From an uncultured bacterium (lineage in GTDB: Bacteria; Patescibacteriota; Minisyncoccia; Phycocordibacterales; Phycocordibacteraceae): DNA of 51,876 nt. The position numbers and the translations under genes are program-made. The stretch covers positions 1 through 51,876 of the forward strand of contig CALUBY010000001.1 in NCBI GenBank assembly GCA_943914435.1, written 5' to 3'. The notes beneath the pieces are model-generated. The model saw nothing but the letters and a program-made list of their open reading frames with translations. It had not been told where the DNA came from and ran no database searches. Below are positions 8,215 through 17,124 of this stretch, piece by piece; position 1 is the first letter of the stretch; every line of letters starts with the position of its first letter.

Positions 8215-10623
8215 ATGAAAATGCTTTCTTTACACAGATGGGACTACCGTACGCCCCTTTTAATTCTGATCCTCTTGATTGGAATGATGGGCCCCGTGTT
8301 GGCACACGCTCAAACACCGACCACGGATCCTTCTCCGACCACTGAAACTCCTGCGCCAACTAGCGTGACGGTAACCATGCCCGCTAGCGAGTACCGGGAA
8401 CAAGGAGGCTGCGGGCCCCTGCAGTTTGGGTGTCAGTTACTGAAACTTCCAGGACTACTTCTTTCAGGAATTGCTCTTCTATTCCTTGTGCTCTCTGGAG
8501 CCATACTTACCCTTGCCGGCACCGTGTTCAACTGGGTAGTTATACGAACCGTTTTCCAGTTTGGTACCTATTTCGGCACCTCAGACGGGATGCTCGTTGC
8601 ATGGGGCATCATGCGTGACATCTCAAACATCGGCCTCTTGTTTGGATTCATATTTATGGGAGTCATGCTCATCCTAAACGTAGAGGGCGGGGGACATGGA
8701 CATGGCGGAGGGATCAGTGCCAAAAGAGCTATTCCTCGTCTCATTATTTTTGCGGTGTTATTAAACTTCAGTCTCTTTGCTTCACAGGCAGTGATTGATG
8801 TGGCTAATGCATTTAGCTCAAGTTTCGCAACCCTGGCAGGCGAGCAATGTTCAACAACCACCACCACAAGCACTGACCCAACGGGTGGTCAATCACTGAG
8901 AGACTGTGTAAACGTAGGAATCGCAGGACAAATAATGGCCGCCGCCGGCATGACCAAGCTCTTCAGTCTGGACGCGTTCAGTGCCATGGGGGATGGTTTC
9001 AGCAACATACAAACTCAACCGTATCAGTACACCCTGTCGCTAATCATGCTCTCCGTGTTTGTGCTAATAACCGCGGTTGTACTTCTTGCAGGAGCTATTA
9101 TGCTCATCATTCGTGTAGTGATCCTATCGCTTCTCATGGTGACCTCTCCCATTGGATTTGCCGGCATGGTCATTCCCGGCCTTAGCGGACTCGCATCAAG
9201 GTGGTGGAAGACGCTCATTTCCCAGTCTTTCTTTGCGCCCGTGTACCTCCTTCTTATATTCATAAGTATCAAACTGACGGAAGGACTTATGCAGGGTGAC
9301 GCGACACTTGCGGATGCGATCATAGCGAATAGTGGCAACAGTGTTGCCGGCAATATGCAGGTAGTAATGGTGTTCCTTATTGTTATTGGGTTTATGATTG
9401 CCTCTCTTATTGCAGCAACAAAAATGGGAGCCATGGGCGCATCGTTTGCTACAAATTCTGCAAGTGCGCTTGTATTTGGCGCTGCAGCACGCGGCACAAA
9501 CTATGTGGCGGGTGGTGGCGCACGTGCACTTCGTGTGGCGCAGCAGCGAACCGGTATTGGCGGCAGGGCAGGGCAGGTTGCGGTTAATCGTATGCTTCGC
9601 CCAATAGAAAACGCAAATCTTGATGCTCGCGCAGTTGTTCCATTCCTTAAAACGGGTCTTGGGGCTGCCGGAATTTCAGCAGGCGCAAAACCTGCTGAGC
9701 ATGCAACGTATGCCGATATGGCGCATCAGTTCTCTGACATAAAGAACAGGGAGACAGGGAAGAAACTTCAAAAGCAATACGAAAACGAGCGCGCACTCGG
9801 TTCACTCGATGGTCTCCACGGAAAAACTCCGTCACAGCAACAACAAGACAGTATTAAGACCCTTGGTGTTGGCGATCTTAAGAAACTTCACGACGTTGCA
9901 GGCATAGCTGGGTACCTAAGTAGCGATCAGTTTGACGCATACATGAAGGACAAGGACGTTACTGATGACAAGAAGGCAAAGGTCAAGGCCTCACGCGTTG
10001 CTGACCTTGCAAAAAAGGCACCGACAATGACCGCGGACGCATTTGAAAATGCCACAAAGGTCTCTCACTTCAATGCCGCTGACAAGGAGGTCTTGAAAAC
10101 CGCTCGATATGGAGAGCTTGCTGGAGCAATTGCTGCCAATGACCAGGCGTCGATTAATGCTATTGCAAAGAATGTGGCGAAGAAGGATCTTGAAACTATC
10201 CCTTCTGCACTACTTACCGACCAAAGGTTCCTTGATGCGCTTTCAGACAGGCAGCGTGACGATATCGTTGCAAGCAATGCGCGAACGGCGGCGGAAAAGA
10301 ATGCTGTTCGAGGAAGTTATGTCTACGCAAAAATAAACGCAGAGTTTAATGCAGCGGGAGGAGGGGAGCCTGCAGCTGCGGCTGCAGCGAGTAGAATTGG
10401 TAGTCTTGACCCATCTGCTGCTGCAAAGTTAGACGCAAGAATTCTCACCAATCCCCAAGCAGCCGGTGCGCTTACTCCTGCGGTCCTTGTAAAGCTTCAA
10501 GATGAGAAACTCACTCTCGAAGAGCGAAGGACTATCGGAAAAAATATCCGTAACAATGCGATTTCTATGGGAAATCCTCAGATAAAGGCCTTCATGGAAG
10601 GGCCTGCGGGCGCAATGTGGTAG
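8215..10623 (+). CDS. VirB6/TrbL-like polytopic membrane protein
   Basis: Probable inner-membrane channel component of a type IV secretion-like machine. A signal-like N-terminus (to about 32) and a Thr/Pro-rich stretch precede hydrophobic segments near 78-110, 131-156, 171-195, 273-325, 337-353 and 382-402. A long soluble helical tail (about 430-802), rich in Ala, Lys and Asp, follows. A His/Gly loop (GHGHGGG, near 160) sits between two membrane segments. This layout, six or so membrane spans plus a long cytoplasmic extension, matches VirB6/TrbL proteins of Patescibacteria and Gram-positive conjugation systems. It is one of the few genes in the cluster with a good Shine-Dalgarno sequence (GGGAGG, about 10 bases before the ATG). 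Confidence 0.8.
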   Translation: MKMLSLHRWDYRTPLLILILLIGMMGPVLAHAQTPTTDPSPTTETPAPTSVTVTMPASEYREQGGCGPLQFGCQLLKLPGLLLSGIALLFLVLSGAILTLAGTVFNWVVIRTVFQFGTYFGTSDGMLVAWGIMRDISNIGLLFGFIFMGVMLILNVEGGGHGHGGGISAKRAIPRLIIFAVLLNFSLFASQAVIDVANAFSSSFATLAGEQCSTTTTTSTDPTGGQSLRDCVNVGIAGQIMAAAGMTKLFSLDAFSAMGDGFSNIQTQPYQYTLSLIMLSVFVLITAVVLLAGAIMLIIRVVILSLLMVTSPIGFAGMVIPGLSGLASRWWKTLISQSFFAPVYLLLIFISIKLTEGLMQGDATLADAIIANSGNSVAGNMQVVMVFLIVIGFMIASLIAATKMGAMGASFATNSASALVFGAAARGTNYVAGGGARALRVAQQRTGIGGRAGQVAVNRMLRPIENANLDARAVVPFLKTGLGAAGISAGAKPAEHATYADMAHQFSDIKNRETGKKLQKQYENERALGSLDGLHGKTPSQQQQDSIKTLGVGDLKKLHDVAGIAGYLSSDQFDAYMKDKDVTDDKKAKVKASRVADLAKKAPTMTADAFENATKVSHFNAADKEVLKTARYGELAGAIAANDQASINAIAKNVAKKDLETIPSALLTDQRFLDALSDRQRDDIVASNARTAAEKNAVRGSYVYAKINAEFNAAGGGEPAAAAAASRIGSLDPSAAAKLDARILTNPQAAGALTPAVLVKLQDEKLTLEERRTIGKNIRNNAISMGNPQIKAFMEGPAGAMW

Positions 10624-10632
10624 AAATTAATT

Positions 10633-11355
10633 ATGAATCCTATACCCCAGGAAAAGGTTGTCGCAGCCTATCAGGCAGCGCCTCAGCATGTTCGCGAGGC
10701 GTTTAGTAGCGAAGTTACCTCAAAGGTGGTGATGGACATGAAGGCTAAATATCGTCTTCATGTTGATGCTGCAGGAACGATAGGTCATGAGGTTGGATAT
10801 TTGCTTCTAGGTCTGCGAAGTCCTGCAGAGTTCTTTGGGGGACTTATGCTGTTGGGTACCGACGAACAAACCGCACGTGGCATTATGGAAGAAATAAACG
10901 AACGAATCTTCCTCCCTCTTAAGCGCCAAATGAGCGGCACGCCTTCCGCTCCTGTTGCCCCAGAGAATTACACCGCCACAAGCGAACCGGTAACCCCAAT
11001 GCGAGAGGAGGCTTCAATACCCGTCCCAAAGCCTTCTTTCGCTACAGTACCGTCTATTGATTACACCCCAAGCCCAAAGACATCCGTAACTCTTCCTGGT
11101 TCTCCCGTTGAAGTTCCTCTGTCTCGCGGCCCGCAGTCTATACGGATACCGGTACCCACCGTCCACGAAGAAACACCGCTGCCAGCGGCCCCTTCAATAG
11201 TGCCGCCTCTCCCAAACCCTAGCCCCGCTCCTGTATATCGTGCACCTGAGCCAGTACAGCCGCCAAGTAACCCGCAGCCAGCCCCAGTCCCGACATCAAC
11301 ACCCGCACCAATACGCAAAGAGTATGGTGCTGACCCTTACCGAGAGCCTCTATAG
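10633..11355 (+). CDS. Helical protein with a proline-rich tail, secretion-like cluster
   Basis: I do not recognise a named family. Residues 1-95 look like a compact helical domain (AAPQHVREAFSSEV, TIGHEVGYLLLGL). Residues 100-240 are Pro/Ala/Thr-rich, of the kind that forms an extended linker or binding tail. There is no signal peptide or membrane segment, so it is probably cytoplasmic. Its place between the VirB6-like and the PrgI/VirB4 genes suggests a role as an adaptor of the machine at the inner face of the membrane, which is inference only. Confidence 0.7.
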   Translation: MNPIPQEKVVAAYQAAPQHVREAFSSEVTSKVVMDMKAKYRLHVDAAGTIGHEVGYLLLGLRSPAEFFGGLMLLGTDEQTARGIMEEINERIFLPLKRQMSGTPSAPVAPENYTATSEPVTPMREEASIPVPKPSFATVPSIDYTPSPKTSVTLPGSPVEVPLSRGPQSIRIPVPTVHEETPLPAAPSIVPPLPNPSPAPVYRAPEPVQPPSNPQPAPVPTSTPAPIRKEYGADPYREPL

Positions 11356-11360
11356 ACAGT

Positions 11361-11388
11361 TTGTACTTGCTTGGCACCCTGCTAATCT
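11361..11388 (+). promoter_or_regulatory. Internal promoter in the secretion-like cluster
   Basis: TTGTAC (11361-11366), a 16-bp spacer and TAATCT (11383-11388). The next ATG (11395) is 6 bases after the -10, which predicts a leaderless message. Confidence 0.5.
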
Positions 11389-11394
11389 CTATAT

Positions 11395-11808
11395 ATGTCT
11401 GAAAAAATTCCCTCAAACGCTCGAGAAGCGGGCCCTGCGGCTTCTCATTCTGAAGCCACAAACGCTGGAGAGCGCGCTCAGGTAACAACTATTGAAACCC
11501 ACGGAAAGGAAGAGAGGGCACAGTTCCTAAAGGAAGAGGCTGATAAGCTCCGAGAAAAACACGAGCCAGCCTCATTAAAGAACGAGGGTGTCTCGGAGAA
11601 CACCCCCCAAGAAAAGATTGAAAGTAGCGGCGGGGGACATCATAAGGACGGTCTTTTTCTAGGCTCAGCAAAGAACACTGGGGCTTTCTTTGGTGTTATC
11701 TTACTTTGGCTTTGGCAAGCCATAAAACGCGCGCCTGAAATGGCAGGCGGAGGAGGCGGAGGCGGGGGACACGCCAAGAAAGATGATCATCACGGAGGAG
11801 GTCATTAG
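11395..11808 (+). CDS. Small single-pass membrane protein with a Gly/His-rich tail
   Basis: Unknown family. It has a charged, helical N-terminal half (residues 1-80), one hydrophobic segment (NTGAFFGVILLWLWQAI, about 93-109) and a C-terminal tail of Gly runs and His (GGGGGGGGH then HHGGGH). A second His/Gly patch (GGGHH) comes just before the membrane segment. Such tails can bind transition metals, but there is no direct evidence here. Its own promoter, with a 6-base gap to the ATG, and the following prgI promoter show that it is expressed as a separate unit within the cluster. Confidence 0.65.
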   Translation: MSEKIPSNAREAGPAASHSEATNAGERAQVTTIETHGKEERAQFLKEEADKLREKHEPASLKNEGVSENTPQEKIESSGGGHHKDGLFLGSAKNTGAFFGVILLWLWQAIKRAPEMAGGGGGGGGHAKKDDHHGGGH

Positions 11809-11858
11809 TATCCTCATTTTTCATACACAGAGATAACCTGTCGATACCGACCGACTGG

Positions 11859-11864
11859 TATACT
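11859..11864 (+). promoter_or_regulatory. Extended -10 promoter of the prgI-virB4 genes
   Basis: TGGTATACT is an extended -10 (hexamer 11859-11864). The prgI ATG at 11873 follows after 8 bases. No clear -35 is seen. Confidence 0.65.
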
Positions 11865-11872
11865 TATACGTA

Positions 11873-12277
11873 ATGGAGTACCAGGTACCACAGTTCATTG
11901 AGGTTGAGGATAAAATATTTGGTCCGTTTACCTTAAAACAGTTTGTCTATGTGGCAGGAGGAGTGGGTCTTTGCGCCATTGTGCTTCTATACCTACCTCT
12001 AATTGTAGGGATCATCATCGCACTCCCGGTTGCCGCACTCACTTTTGCGCTCGCATTCTATAAAATTAACAACAAGCCGTTTATTGAAATTATGGAGGCA
12101 GCATTCAATTACTACATCGGTGACCATCTCTATCTTTGGAAAAAAGAAAAGAACAAGATTGAAACCCCGACCGTAACCGTAGCAAAAGCACCCACAACCA
12201 CTGGCCTTACCCGAAGCAAGCTCAAGGACCTTGCATGGTCACTCGATATTAAAGATCAGCAGGACACTAACCGGTAG
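11873..12277 (+). CDS. PrgI-family membrane protein of a type IV secretion-like system
   Basis: PrgI-family proteins are small inner-membrane components found next to VirB4 in Gram-positive conjugation systems and in Patescibacteria. The N-terminus (YQVPQFIEVEDKIFGPFTLKQ) is the family hallmark. Two membrane segments (about 26-60) and a conserved YYIGDHLYLWKK end of the core follow, then a polar tail of about 40 residues. At 134 residues it has typical length. It leads a tight run of prgI, the VirB4 N-terminal-like gene and virB4, with gaps of 6 and 3 bases, which supports one complex at the membrane. Confidence 0.9.
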   Translation: MEYQVPQFIEVEDKIFGPFTLKQFVYVAGGVGLCAIVLLYLPLIVGIIIALPVAALTFALAFYKINNKPFIEIMEAAFNYYIGDHLYLWKKEKNKIETPTVTVAKAPTTTGLTRSKLKDLAWSLDIKDQQDTNR

Positions 12278-12283
12278 GGAACT

Positions 12284-12916
12284 ATGGCATCAACTAAAAC
12301 GACCCAGTCATTCGTACCGGTAAAAGAAGTTCGTAATGGCGTTATTGTGCTCAAAGGGGGAGGATATCGAGGGGTACTTATGTGCTCTTCTATAAACTTT
12401 GCCCTTAAGAGCGAGGATGAGCAGCGAGCCATCATCGGAGGATTTCAGAGCCTTCTCAATACCCTTGATTTTTCACTACAGATTGTCGTGCATTCTCGTA
12501 AGACCGACATTCGACCCTATCTCGCCCTTCTTGAAACCCGTATGGCTCTTCAGTCGACGGAACTTATGCGTCTTCAGCTACGCGAATACATCGCATTCAT
12601 CCGAAACTTTATTGATTCGAGCGACATTATGACGAAAATGTTCTATGTCGTCGTACCGTATGCGCCTGGGGGCGGGGGAGCCCTTAAAGATGCGGGTTCA
12701 TTTATTACCGGAAAAAAAGCGCCGGCGCCTGTTGGCACCGACGACTCCTTCGAAGAGCAGCGCGTACAGCTTGAACAGCGCATGAGTCTTGTCATGCAGG
12801 GTCTCGCATCAAGTGGCGTGCGTGCTGTGCCCCTTGGAACGGAAGAGATTATCGAACTTCTCTATCGTTCCTTTAATCTTTCTGAGCTCGAGAATCCTAT
12901 TCACCTGAACGCATAG
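12284..12916 (+). CDS. TraC/VirB4 N-terminal-domain-like protein
   Basis: A 210-residue protein beginning with a segment (FVPVKEVRNGVIVLKGGGYRGVL) that resembles the beta-rich N-terminal portion of TraC/VirB4 ATPases, but with no Walker motifs. The region VVHSRKTDIRPYLALLETR and the later IELLYRSFNLSELENP are like the pre-motor part of VirB4. The ATPase itself is encoded directly downstream, so the usual single VirB4 chain appears to be split into two genes, as is common in Patescibacteria. It probably anchors the ATPase to the membrane complex through PrgI, which is inference from gene order. Confidence 0.75.
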   Translation: MASTKTTQSFVPVKEVRNGVIVLKGGGYRGVLMCSSINFALKSEDEQRAIIGGFQSLLNTLDFSLQIVVHSRKTDIRPYLALLETRMALQSTELMRLQLREYIAFIRNFIDSSDIMTKMFYVVVPYAPGGGGALKDAGSFITGKKAPAPVGTDDSFEEQRVQLEQRMSLVMQGLASSGVRAVPLGTEEIIELLYRSFNLSELENPIHLNA

Positions 12917-12919
12917 ACT

Positions 12920-14746
12920 ATGGCACTACTCGACTTTCTCGGAAAAAATAAAAAACCAGACGAAACGCCGTCGATTGCACCGGTGCTTCCAACCGATATC
13001 TACGCAGAAGGGGAGCTGCGGCTTGCTGATGCTATTGCACCTGCCGCGCTCAAAGTAGGCCCTAAAGAACTTGAACTTGGCGAGAAAGTCTCGCGCTCGT
13101 TCTACACCATCTCATACCCACGGTTTCTTGTTGATAGCTGGTTTACACCAATCATAAATCTCGACAAGGTTTTTGATGTCGCCATTTTTGTACATCCGGT
13201 TGAAACCGGCTCAGCACTTCGTGGATTCCAGAAGAAGGTGGCCGAAATTGAAAGTCAGATAGCTGACCGAGAAGAGAAGGGGCTTGTGCGCGACCCCATG
13301 CTTGATACCGCATACCGCGATCTTGAGCAGCTACGTGACCAGCTTCAGCAGGCCGAGGAACATATCTTTGAGGTTGGTCTCTATATAACTCTGTACGGAA
13401 ACTCTAAGGAAGAGCTCGATAAAACAGAGGCGGATGTGCGGGGTATTCTTGACTCAAAGCTTGTATATACGAAGCCTGCGCTCTTTCAGCAAGAGCAGGG
13501 CTTTCGGTCTACGCTTCCGCTCGCAAACGATGAGCTACAGGTGACGAGCAAACTCAACTCATCCCCGCTTTCTTCCATCTTTCCGTTTGTATCCTTCGAT
13601 CTCACCTCAGATCGCGGCATTTTGTATGGCATTAACCGCCACAACGCGTCTTTGATTCTCTTTGACCGCTTCTCGCTTGAAAACTACAACTCAGTTGTGT
13701 TTGCAAAGTCAGGATCCGGAAAATCATACGCCGTGAAGCTTGAGATTCTTCGCTCACTTATGTTTGGTTCCGACGTTATTGTGATTGACCCGGAGCGCGA
13801 ATATGAAAACCTTGCGTCTGCAACAGGGGGTCGCACGTTTAATATTTCACTTTCCTCAGAGCACCACATCAACCCGTTCGACCTGCCGCCCGTGAAAGAG
13901 GATGAAGAACCATCAGATATTCTGCGTTCAAACATCATCAACCTTGTAGGACTATTCCGTCTTATGCTCGGAGGCCTTTCCCCCGAGGAAGACGCTATTA
14001 TCGACCGCGCAATCACCGAGACCTACGCTCTGAAAGACATTACCGGAGACGCTGACTTTACCGGCATAGAACCTCCAATTCTTTCTGATTTTGAGAACGT
14101 TCTTTCGGGCATGGAAGGCTCTGAATCACTTGTTATTCGTCTTTCGAAGTACACGCATGGCACCTGGGCCGGATTCATCAATCAGCCGACAAACATCGAT
14201 ATTAATAAGCAGTTTGTTGTGTTCTCGGTGCGCGATATGGAGGATGAACTGAAGCCAATTGCGATGTATATCATCACGCATTACATCTGGAATGCAGTAC
14301 GCCATGAACTTAAGAAGCGTCTCCTTATTATTGACGAAGCATGGTGGATGATGAAGTCAGAAGACACCGCCTCGTTCCTATACAGTCTCGCAAAGCGCGG
14401 ACGTAAGTATTACTTGGGTGTGGCTACCATTACCCAAGACGTGGAGGACTTCCTTCGTTCACCCTATGGTCGCCCCATCCTTACAAACTCCTCCATGCAG
14501 TTGCTTCTTAAGCAGTCACCTACGACCATAAACATCCTTAAGGAAACGTTTAACCTAACGGATGAGGAGAAGTTCTTGCTGCTTGAGTCGGGAGTAGGGG
14601 AGGGGCTCTTCTTTGCTGGCCTCAAGCACGTCGCAATTAAGGTTGTCGCGTCATATACGGAAGACCAGATCATCACCTCAGACCCGTCTCAGCTTCTCCA
14701 AATTAGGAAAGAAAAGGAACGAAACGATGCGGGGCAGGTGGCCTAA
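12920..14746 (+). CDS. virB4: VirB4/TraC-family ATPase of a type IV secretion-like system
   Basis: The motor of the cluster: a FtsK/HerA-superfamily hexameric ATPase that powers pilus assembly and substrate transfer in type IV secretion systems. Walker A is AKSGSGKS (262-269) and Walker B LLIIDEAW (468-475, D472 and E473). The later TQDVEDFLRSPYG and the preceding AKRGRKYYLGV segments are typical VirB4 motifs. At 608 residues it is shorter than VirB4 of Proteobacteria (about 800) because the N-terminal part lies in the preceding gene. No VirD4 coupling ATPase, relaxase or VirB8-10 core is seen in the cluster, so conjugation of a plasmid is not the obvious role. Confidence 0.95.
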   Translation: MALLDFLGKNKKPDETPSIAPVLPTDIYAEGELRLADAIAPAALKVGPKELELGEKVSRSFYTISYPRFLVDSWFTPIINLDKVFDVAIFVHPVETGSALRGFQKKVAEIESQIADREEKGLVRDPMLDTAYRDLEQLRDQLQQAEEHIFEVGLYITLYGNSKEELDKTEADVRGILDSKLVYTKPALFQQEQGFRSTLPLANDELQVTSKLNSSPLSSIFPFVSFDLTSDRGILYGINRHNASLILFDRFSLENYNSVVFAKSGSGKSYAVKLEILRSLMFGSDVIVIDPEREYENLASATGGRTFNISLSSEHHINPFDLPPVKEDEEPSDILRSNIINLVGLFRLMLGGLSPEEDAIIDRAITETYALKDITGDADFTGIEPPILSDFENVLSGMEGSESLVIRLSKYTHGTWAGFINQPTNIDINKQFVVFSVRDMEDELKPIAMYIITHYIWNAVRHELKKRLLIIDEAWWMMKSEDTASFLYSLAKRGRKYYLGVATITQDVEDFLRSPYGRPILTNSSMQLLLKQSPTTINILKETFNLTDEEKFLLLESGVGEGLFFAGLKHVAIKVVASYTEDQIITSDPSQLLQIRKEKERNDAGQVA

Positions 14747-14749
14747 TGC

Positions 14750-15226
14750 ATGGAAAAGAAACACACCATAGGCACCTTCACTGCCGGACTCATGGTTGGG
14801 TTGGCAATTCTTGTTGATCTCCTGCAAGGATTTTTCATTATTAGTGTATTGTTTCTTCCATTTTCAATTTTCCTAACGTTTCTTTCCCTCAGCGTATTCT
14901 TTCTTTGGTTTGCCCTTATGGGAGTGAAGTATGGGGGAGGGGACGGGGGCCGAAAACTGTTAACTATGTTAGCAATGTCGGTGGTTGAGATTGCTCCCAT
15001 AATTAATGGGCTTCCGGGAACAACCGCAGGGGTCCTGGGAATCATTATTCAAACACGCATAGAGGACGCGCGCAGAAACAGGGGAGGGAAGACAACCCCA
15101 AGAACAGCCGCGGCGGCAGTACGTCTTGAACGAATGCGACGCAGCAGACAAGCGAGAGAGTCAGCAGCACGCACAGAGCGCGACAGTGTAGAGCAGGAAC
15201 GGCATCCACTCGATGAGGCGGCGTAA
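14750..15226 (+). CDS. Small polytopic membrane protein, secretion-like cluster
   Basis: Unknown family. Three hydrophobic stretches (about 8-32, 34-60 and 72-100) are followed by a strongly charged Arg/Glu tail (105-158) that should lie in the cytoplasm. A Gly-rich turn (KYGGGDGG) separates the second and third. It starts three bases after the virB4 stop, with no Shine-Dalgarno sequence, and so is probably made together with the ATPase. The last few codons run close to the promoter of the next gene. Confidence 0.7.
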   Translation: MEKKHTIGTFTAGLMVGLAILVDLLQGFFIISVLFLPFSIFLTFLSLSVFFLWFALMGVKYGGGDGGRKLLTMLAMSVVEIAPIINGLPGTTAGVLGIIIQTRIEDARRNRGGKTTPRTAAAAVRLERMRRSRQARESAARTERDSVEQERHPLDEAA

Positions 15227-15275
15227 TACCAACCCTTACCCCCGCACGTACGTCGTTCCCCATGCTCGTGCGGTA

Positions 15276-15281
15276 TATACT
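15276..15281 (+). promoter_or_regulatory. -10 element for the exported-protein/pilin genes
   Basis: TATACT, 6 bases before the ATG at 15288, predicting a leaderless message. This decides the start against an earlier in-frame ATG at 15213 that lies upstream of the promoter. Confidence 0.6.
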
Positions 15282-15287
15282 GTATCT

Positions 15288-16271
15288 ATGCAGCGCGTTG
15301 CTTTTTTCTTTCTTTTTCTTCTTACGTTTGTGGCACTTCCGGTGGATGCCCAGTCGCTTCCCGGTAGTGATCCTCTCACTCTTACGGTGACACCGCTCTA
15401 TCCGCGTCCGTATCAAACCGTCACCATCGCTCCGCGTAGTACTCTTCTTGACCTCTCTGCAAGTACCGTAACGGTGTCCGTAAACGGCACAAATGTATAT
15501 ACCGGCAGCGGTACCCAGCCAACAAGCGTACGGGCAGGCGGGCTTGGTGAACGCACTACGGTAGTGGTTACCGTCACCGAGCCATCAGGGAAAGTACACA
15601 CGAAGACCCAGGTATTACGCCCTGCAGAAGTGTCGCTCATTCTTGAGTCCGCAACAGCGGGACACCCGTTTTATCGGGGAGGGGGCCTTGTTGCAAGCGA
15701 GGGACGTGTACGACTCATCGCGCTCCCAGATTTGCGCACTGCCCCAGGAAGTCGCATTCCAGCCTCAAACCTCGTATATACCTGGAGACTTGGCGATCGC
15801 ATTCTCACTGATTCCTCGGGAATAGGACGTTCTACCCTTATTGCAACGGCTCCCGTCCGCTACCGCAACGCAACCATAACCGTAACCGTAACAAGCCCTG
15901 ACTCTTCTTTGGTGGGGGAGGCGAGTACCGTTCTTTCTGCCGTAGACCCGGTAGCGCGCATCTACCGAAACGATCCGCTCCTTGGTCCAAACTTTGATAC
16001 CGCTCTTTCTGGAACATTCTCTATGCAAGACACTGAATCCACCTTCCGTGCCGTAGGGTATTTCTTTGCTGTGCCGCCAACCATTGCCTGGACCGTTAAC
16101 AATGCAAGCAACGGGACCGACAAAGACTTAACGGTGCGAGCAACAGGAAACGGACAAGGAACCGCCCGACTGGGTGTTACCCTAACAGAACCAGAGTCTA
16201 GGCGCAGTGCGGCAAGTGCTATAACCGTCGACTTTGGTTCGTCTACCGGATTTGGCTTCTTCGGCCTATAA
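15288..16271 (+). CDS. Exported beta-rich protein, secretion-like cluster
   Basis: A clear signal peptide (MQRVAFFFLFLLTFVALPVDA) leads into a Thr/Val/Ser-rich chain with many alternating hydrophobic residues, as in stacked immunoglobulin-like folds. Phrases such as LTVTPLYPRPYQTVTI, VTVTEPSGKV and ITVTVTSPDSS look like separate beta domains. No enzyme motif is seen. The chain ends in a Gly/Phe tail (FGFFGL). Being directly followed by the VirB2-like pilin gene (gap of four bases) suggests a surface or pilus-associated role. A longer reading from 15213 would begin before the promoter and bury the signal peptide, so it is rejected. Confidence 0.75.
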   Translation: MQRVAFFFLFLLTFVALPVDAQSLPGSDPLTLTVTPLYPRPYQTVTIAPRSTLLDLSASTVTVSVNGTNVYTGSGTQPTSVRAGGLGERTTVVVTVTEPSGKVHTKTQVLRPAEVSLILESATAGHPFYRGGGLVASEGRVRLIALPDLRTAPGSRIPASNLVYTWRLGDRILTDSSGIGRSTLIATAPVRYRNATITVTVTSPDSSLVGEASTVLSAVDPVARIYRNDPLLGPNFDTALSGTFSMQDTESTFRAVGYFFAVPPTIAWTVNNASNGTDKDLTVRATGNGQGTARLGVTLTEPESRRSAASAITVDFGSSTGFGFFGL

Positions 16272-16275
16272 CACC

Positions 16276-17121
16276 ATGAAATACTTCGCTTTTATTGTAC
16301 TTCTCGCCGCTGCAGGTCTTCCTCTCCTTGCTTTTGGACAAACTCAGAGCACAAGCACTGAGTTCATACCTCTTACAAACATTCCTTTTCTGACTGAAAC
16401 AGGGAATGCGTTCAGTCTCGACTCATTCCTAAACGGACTCTTTCGTCTCTCCATTGGCGCAGCAGCGGTGATTGCGGTGCTTCAAATCATGCGCGCGGGC
16501 ATTATGTACATGGGAAGCGACAGCGGGTTTGCAGAAAAGAAGGAGGCCAAGAACCTTATTGCGCTCTCTATCGGAGGACTCATTCTCGTTCTTTCTCCGG
16601 TTGTGGTGTTTTCTATCATCAATCCCGAAATCCTTTCGCTTAAGATTGGAAACATTGAGGGACTCTCAGTACCAATAGAGCCAACAGGATCCTCGACTGT
16701 ACCTATTCCTGGAGCGGGAGCGGCGGCGTGTCGTGTTACCTATCTTGAAACGGCGCTTTCAATGGACTGCTCTGCTGCGGGACCTGACTGGGAGGAGGCA
16801 AGTCCCGTATGTTGTTCCGCATTTCCTGGTGCAGGAGTTTGCTGTGGACGTACCAAATCGACACCTCCTCCAGACTCTACTGATTCGTGGTCGTACACTA
16901 TAGCCGTTCGATCGCAGACCCTTACTTTTCCGAGCGGATCATGTATCCGATACGAACAGGGAACAGATAGTGATGTAACCGCCTGTGCCCTGAAAAGCAT
17001 TAATCGTACTAATGAGCTCAGTGCTCAAGGCACGGAGTATGTAGTAACGAGTGAGTGTAACGGAACTACACGCAGTGTTGCGGGCACGCCCCTCAACGGA
17101 CTTCCTACGTGTGCACAATAA
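16276..17121 (+). CDS. VirB2/TrbC-like pilin domain with a Cys-rich extension
   Basis: A signal peptide (to about residue 21) is followed by two membrane segments (about 50-72 and 90-112) separated by a short polar loop (YMGSDSGFAEKKEAKN). This is the pattern of VirB2/TrbC pilins, where A-K-x-I precedes the second helix and the segment ends in SIINPE. Unlike classical pilins, which stop about here, this protein continues for some 160 residues. The extension contains ten cysteines (for example VCC, VCC, SCIR, ECNG, PTC), an even number that could form disulfide bonds outside the cell. The pilin assignment rests on the hydrophobic pattern; the extension is not recognised. Confidence 0.72.
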   Translation: MKYFAFIVLLAAAGLPLLAFGQTQSTSTEFIPLTNIPFLTETGNAFSLDSFLNGLFRLSIGAAAVIAVLQIMRAGIMYMGSDSGFAEKKEAKNLIALSIGGLILVLSPVVVFSIINPEILSLKIGNIEGLSVPIEPTGSSTVPIPGAGAAACRVTYLETALSMDCSAAGPDWEEASPVCCSAFPGAGVCCGRTKSTPPPDSTDSWSYTIAVRSQTLTFPSGSCIRYEQGTDSDVTACALKSINRTNELSAQGTEYVVTSECNGTTRSVAGTPLNGLPTCAQ

Positions 17122-17124
17122 TCT

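Noticed and set aside
15213..15287. Earlier ATG for the exported protein
   Set aside because: It lies upstream of the TATACT promoter and would bury the signal peptide.
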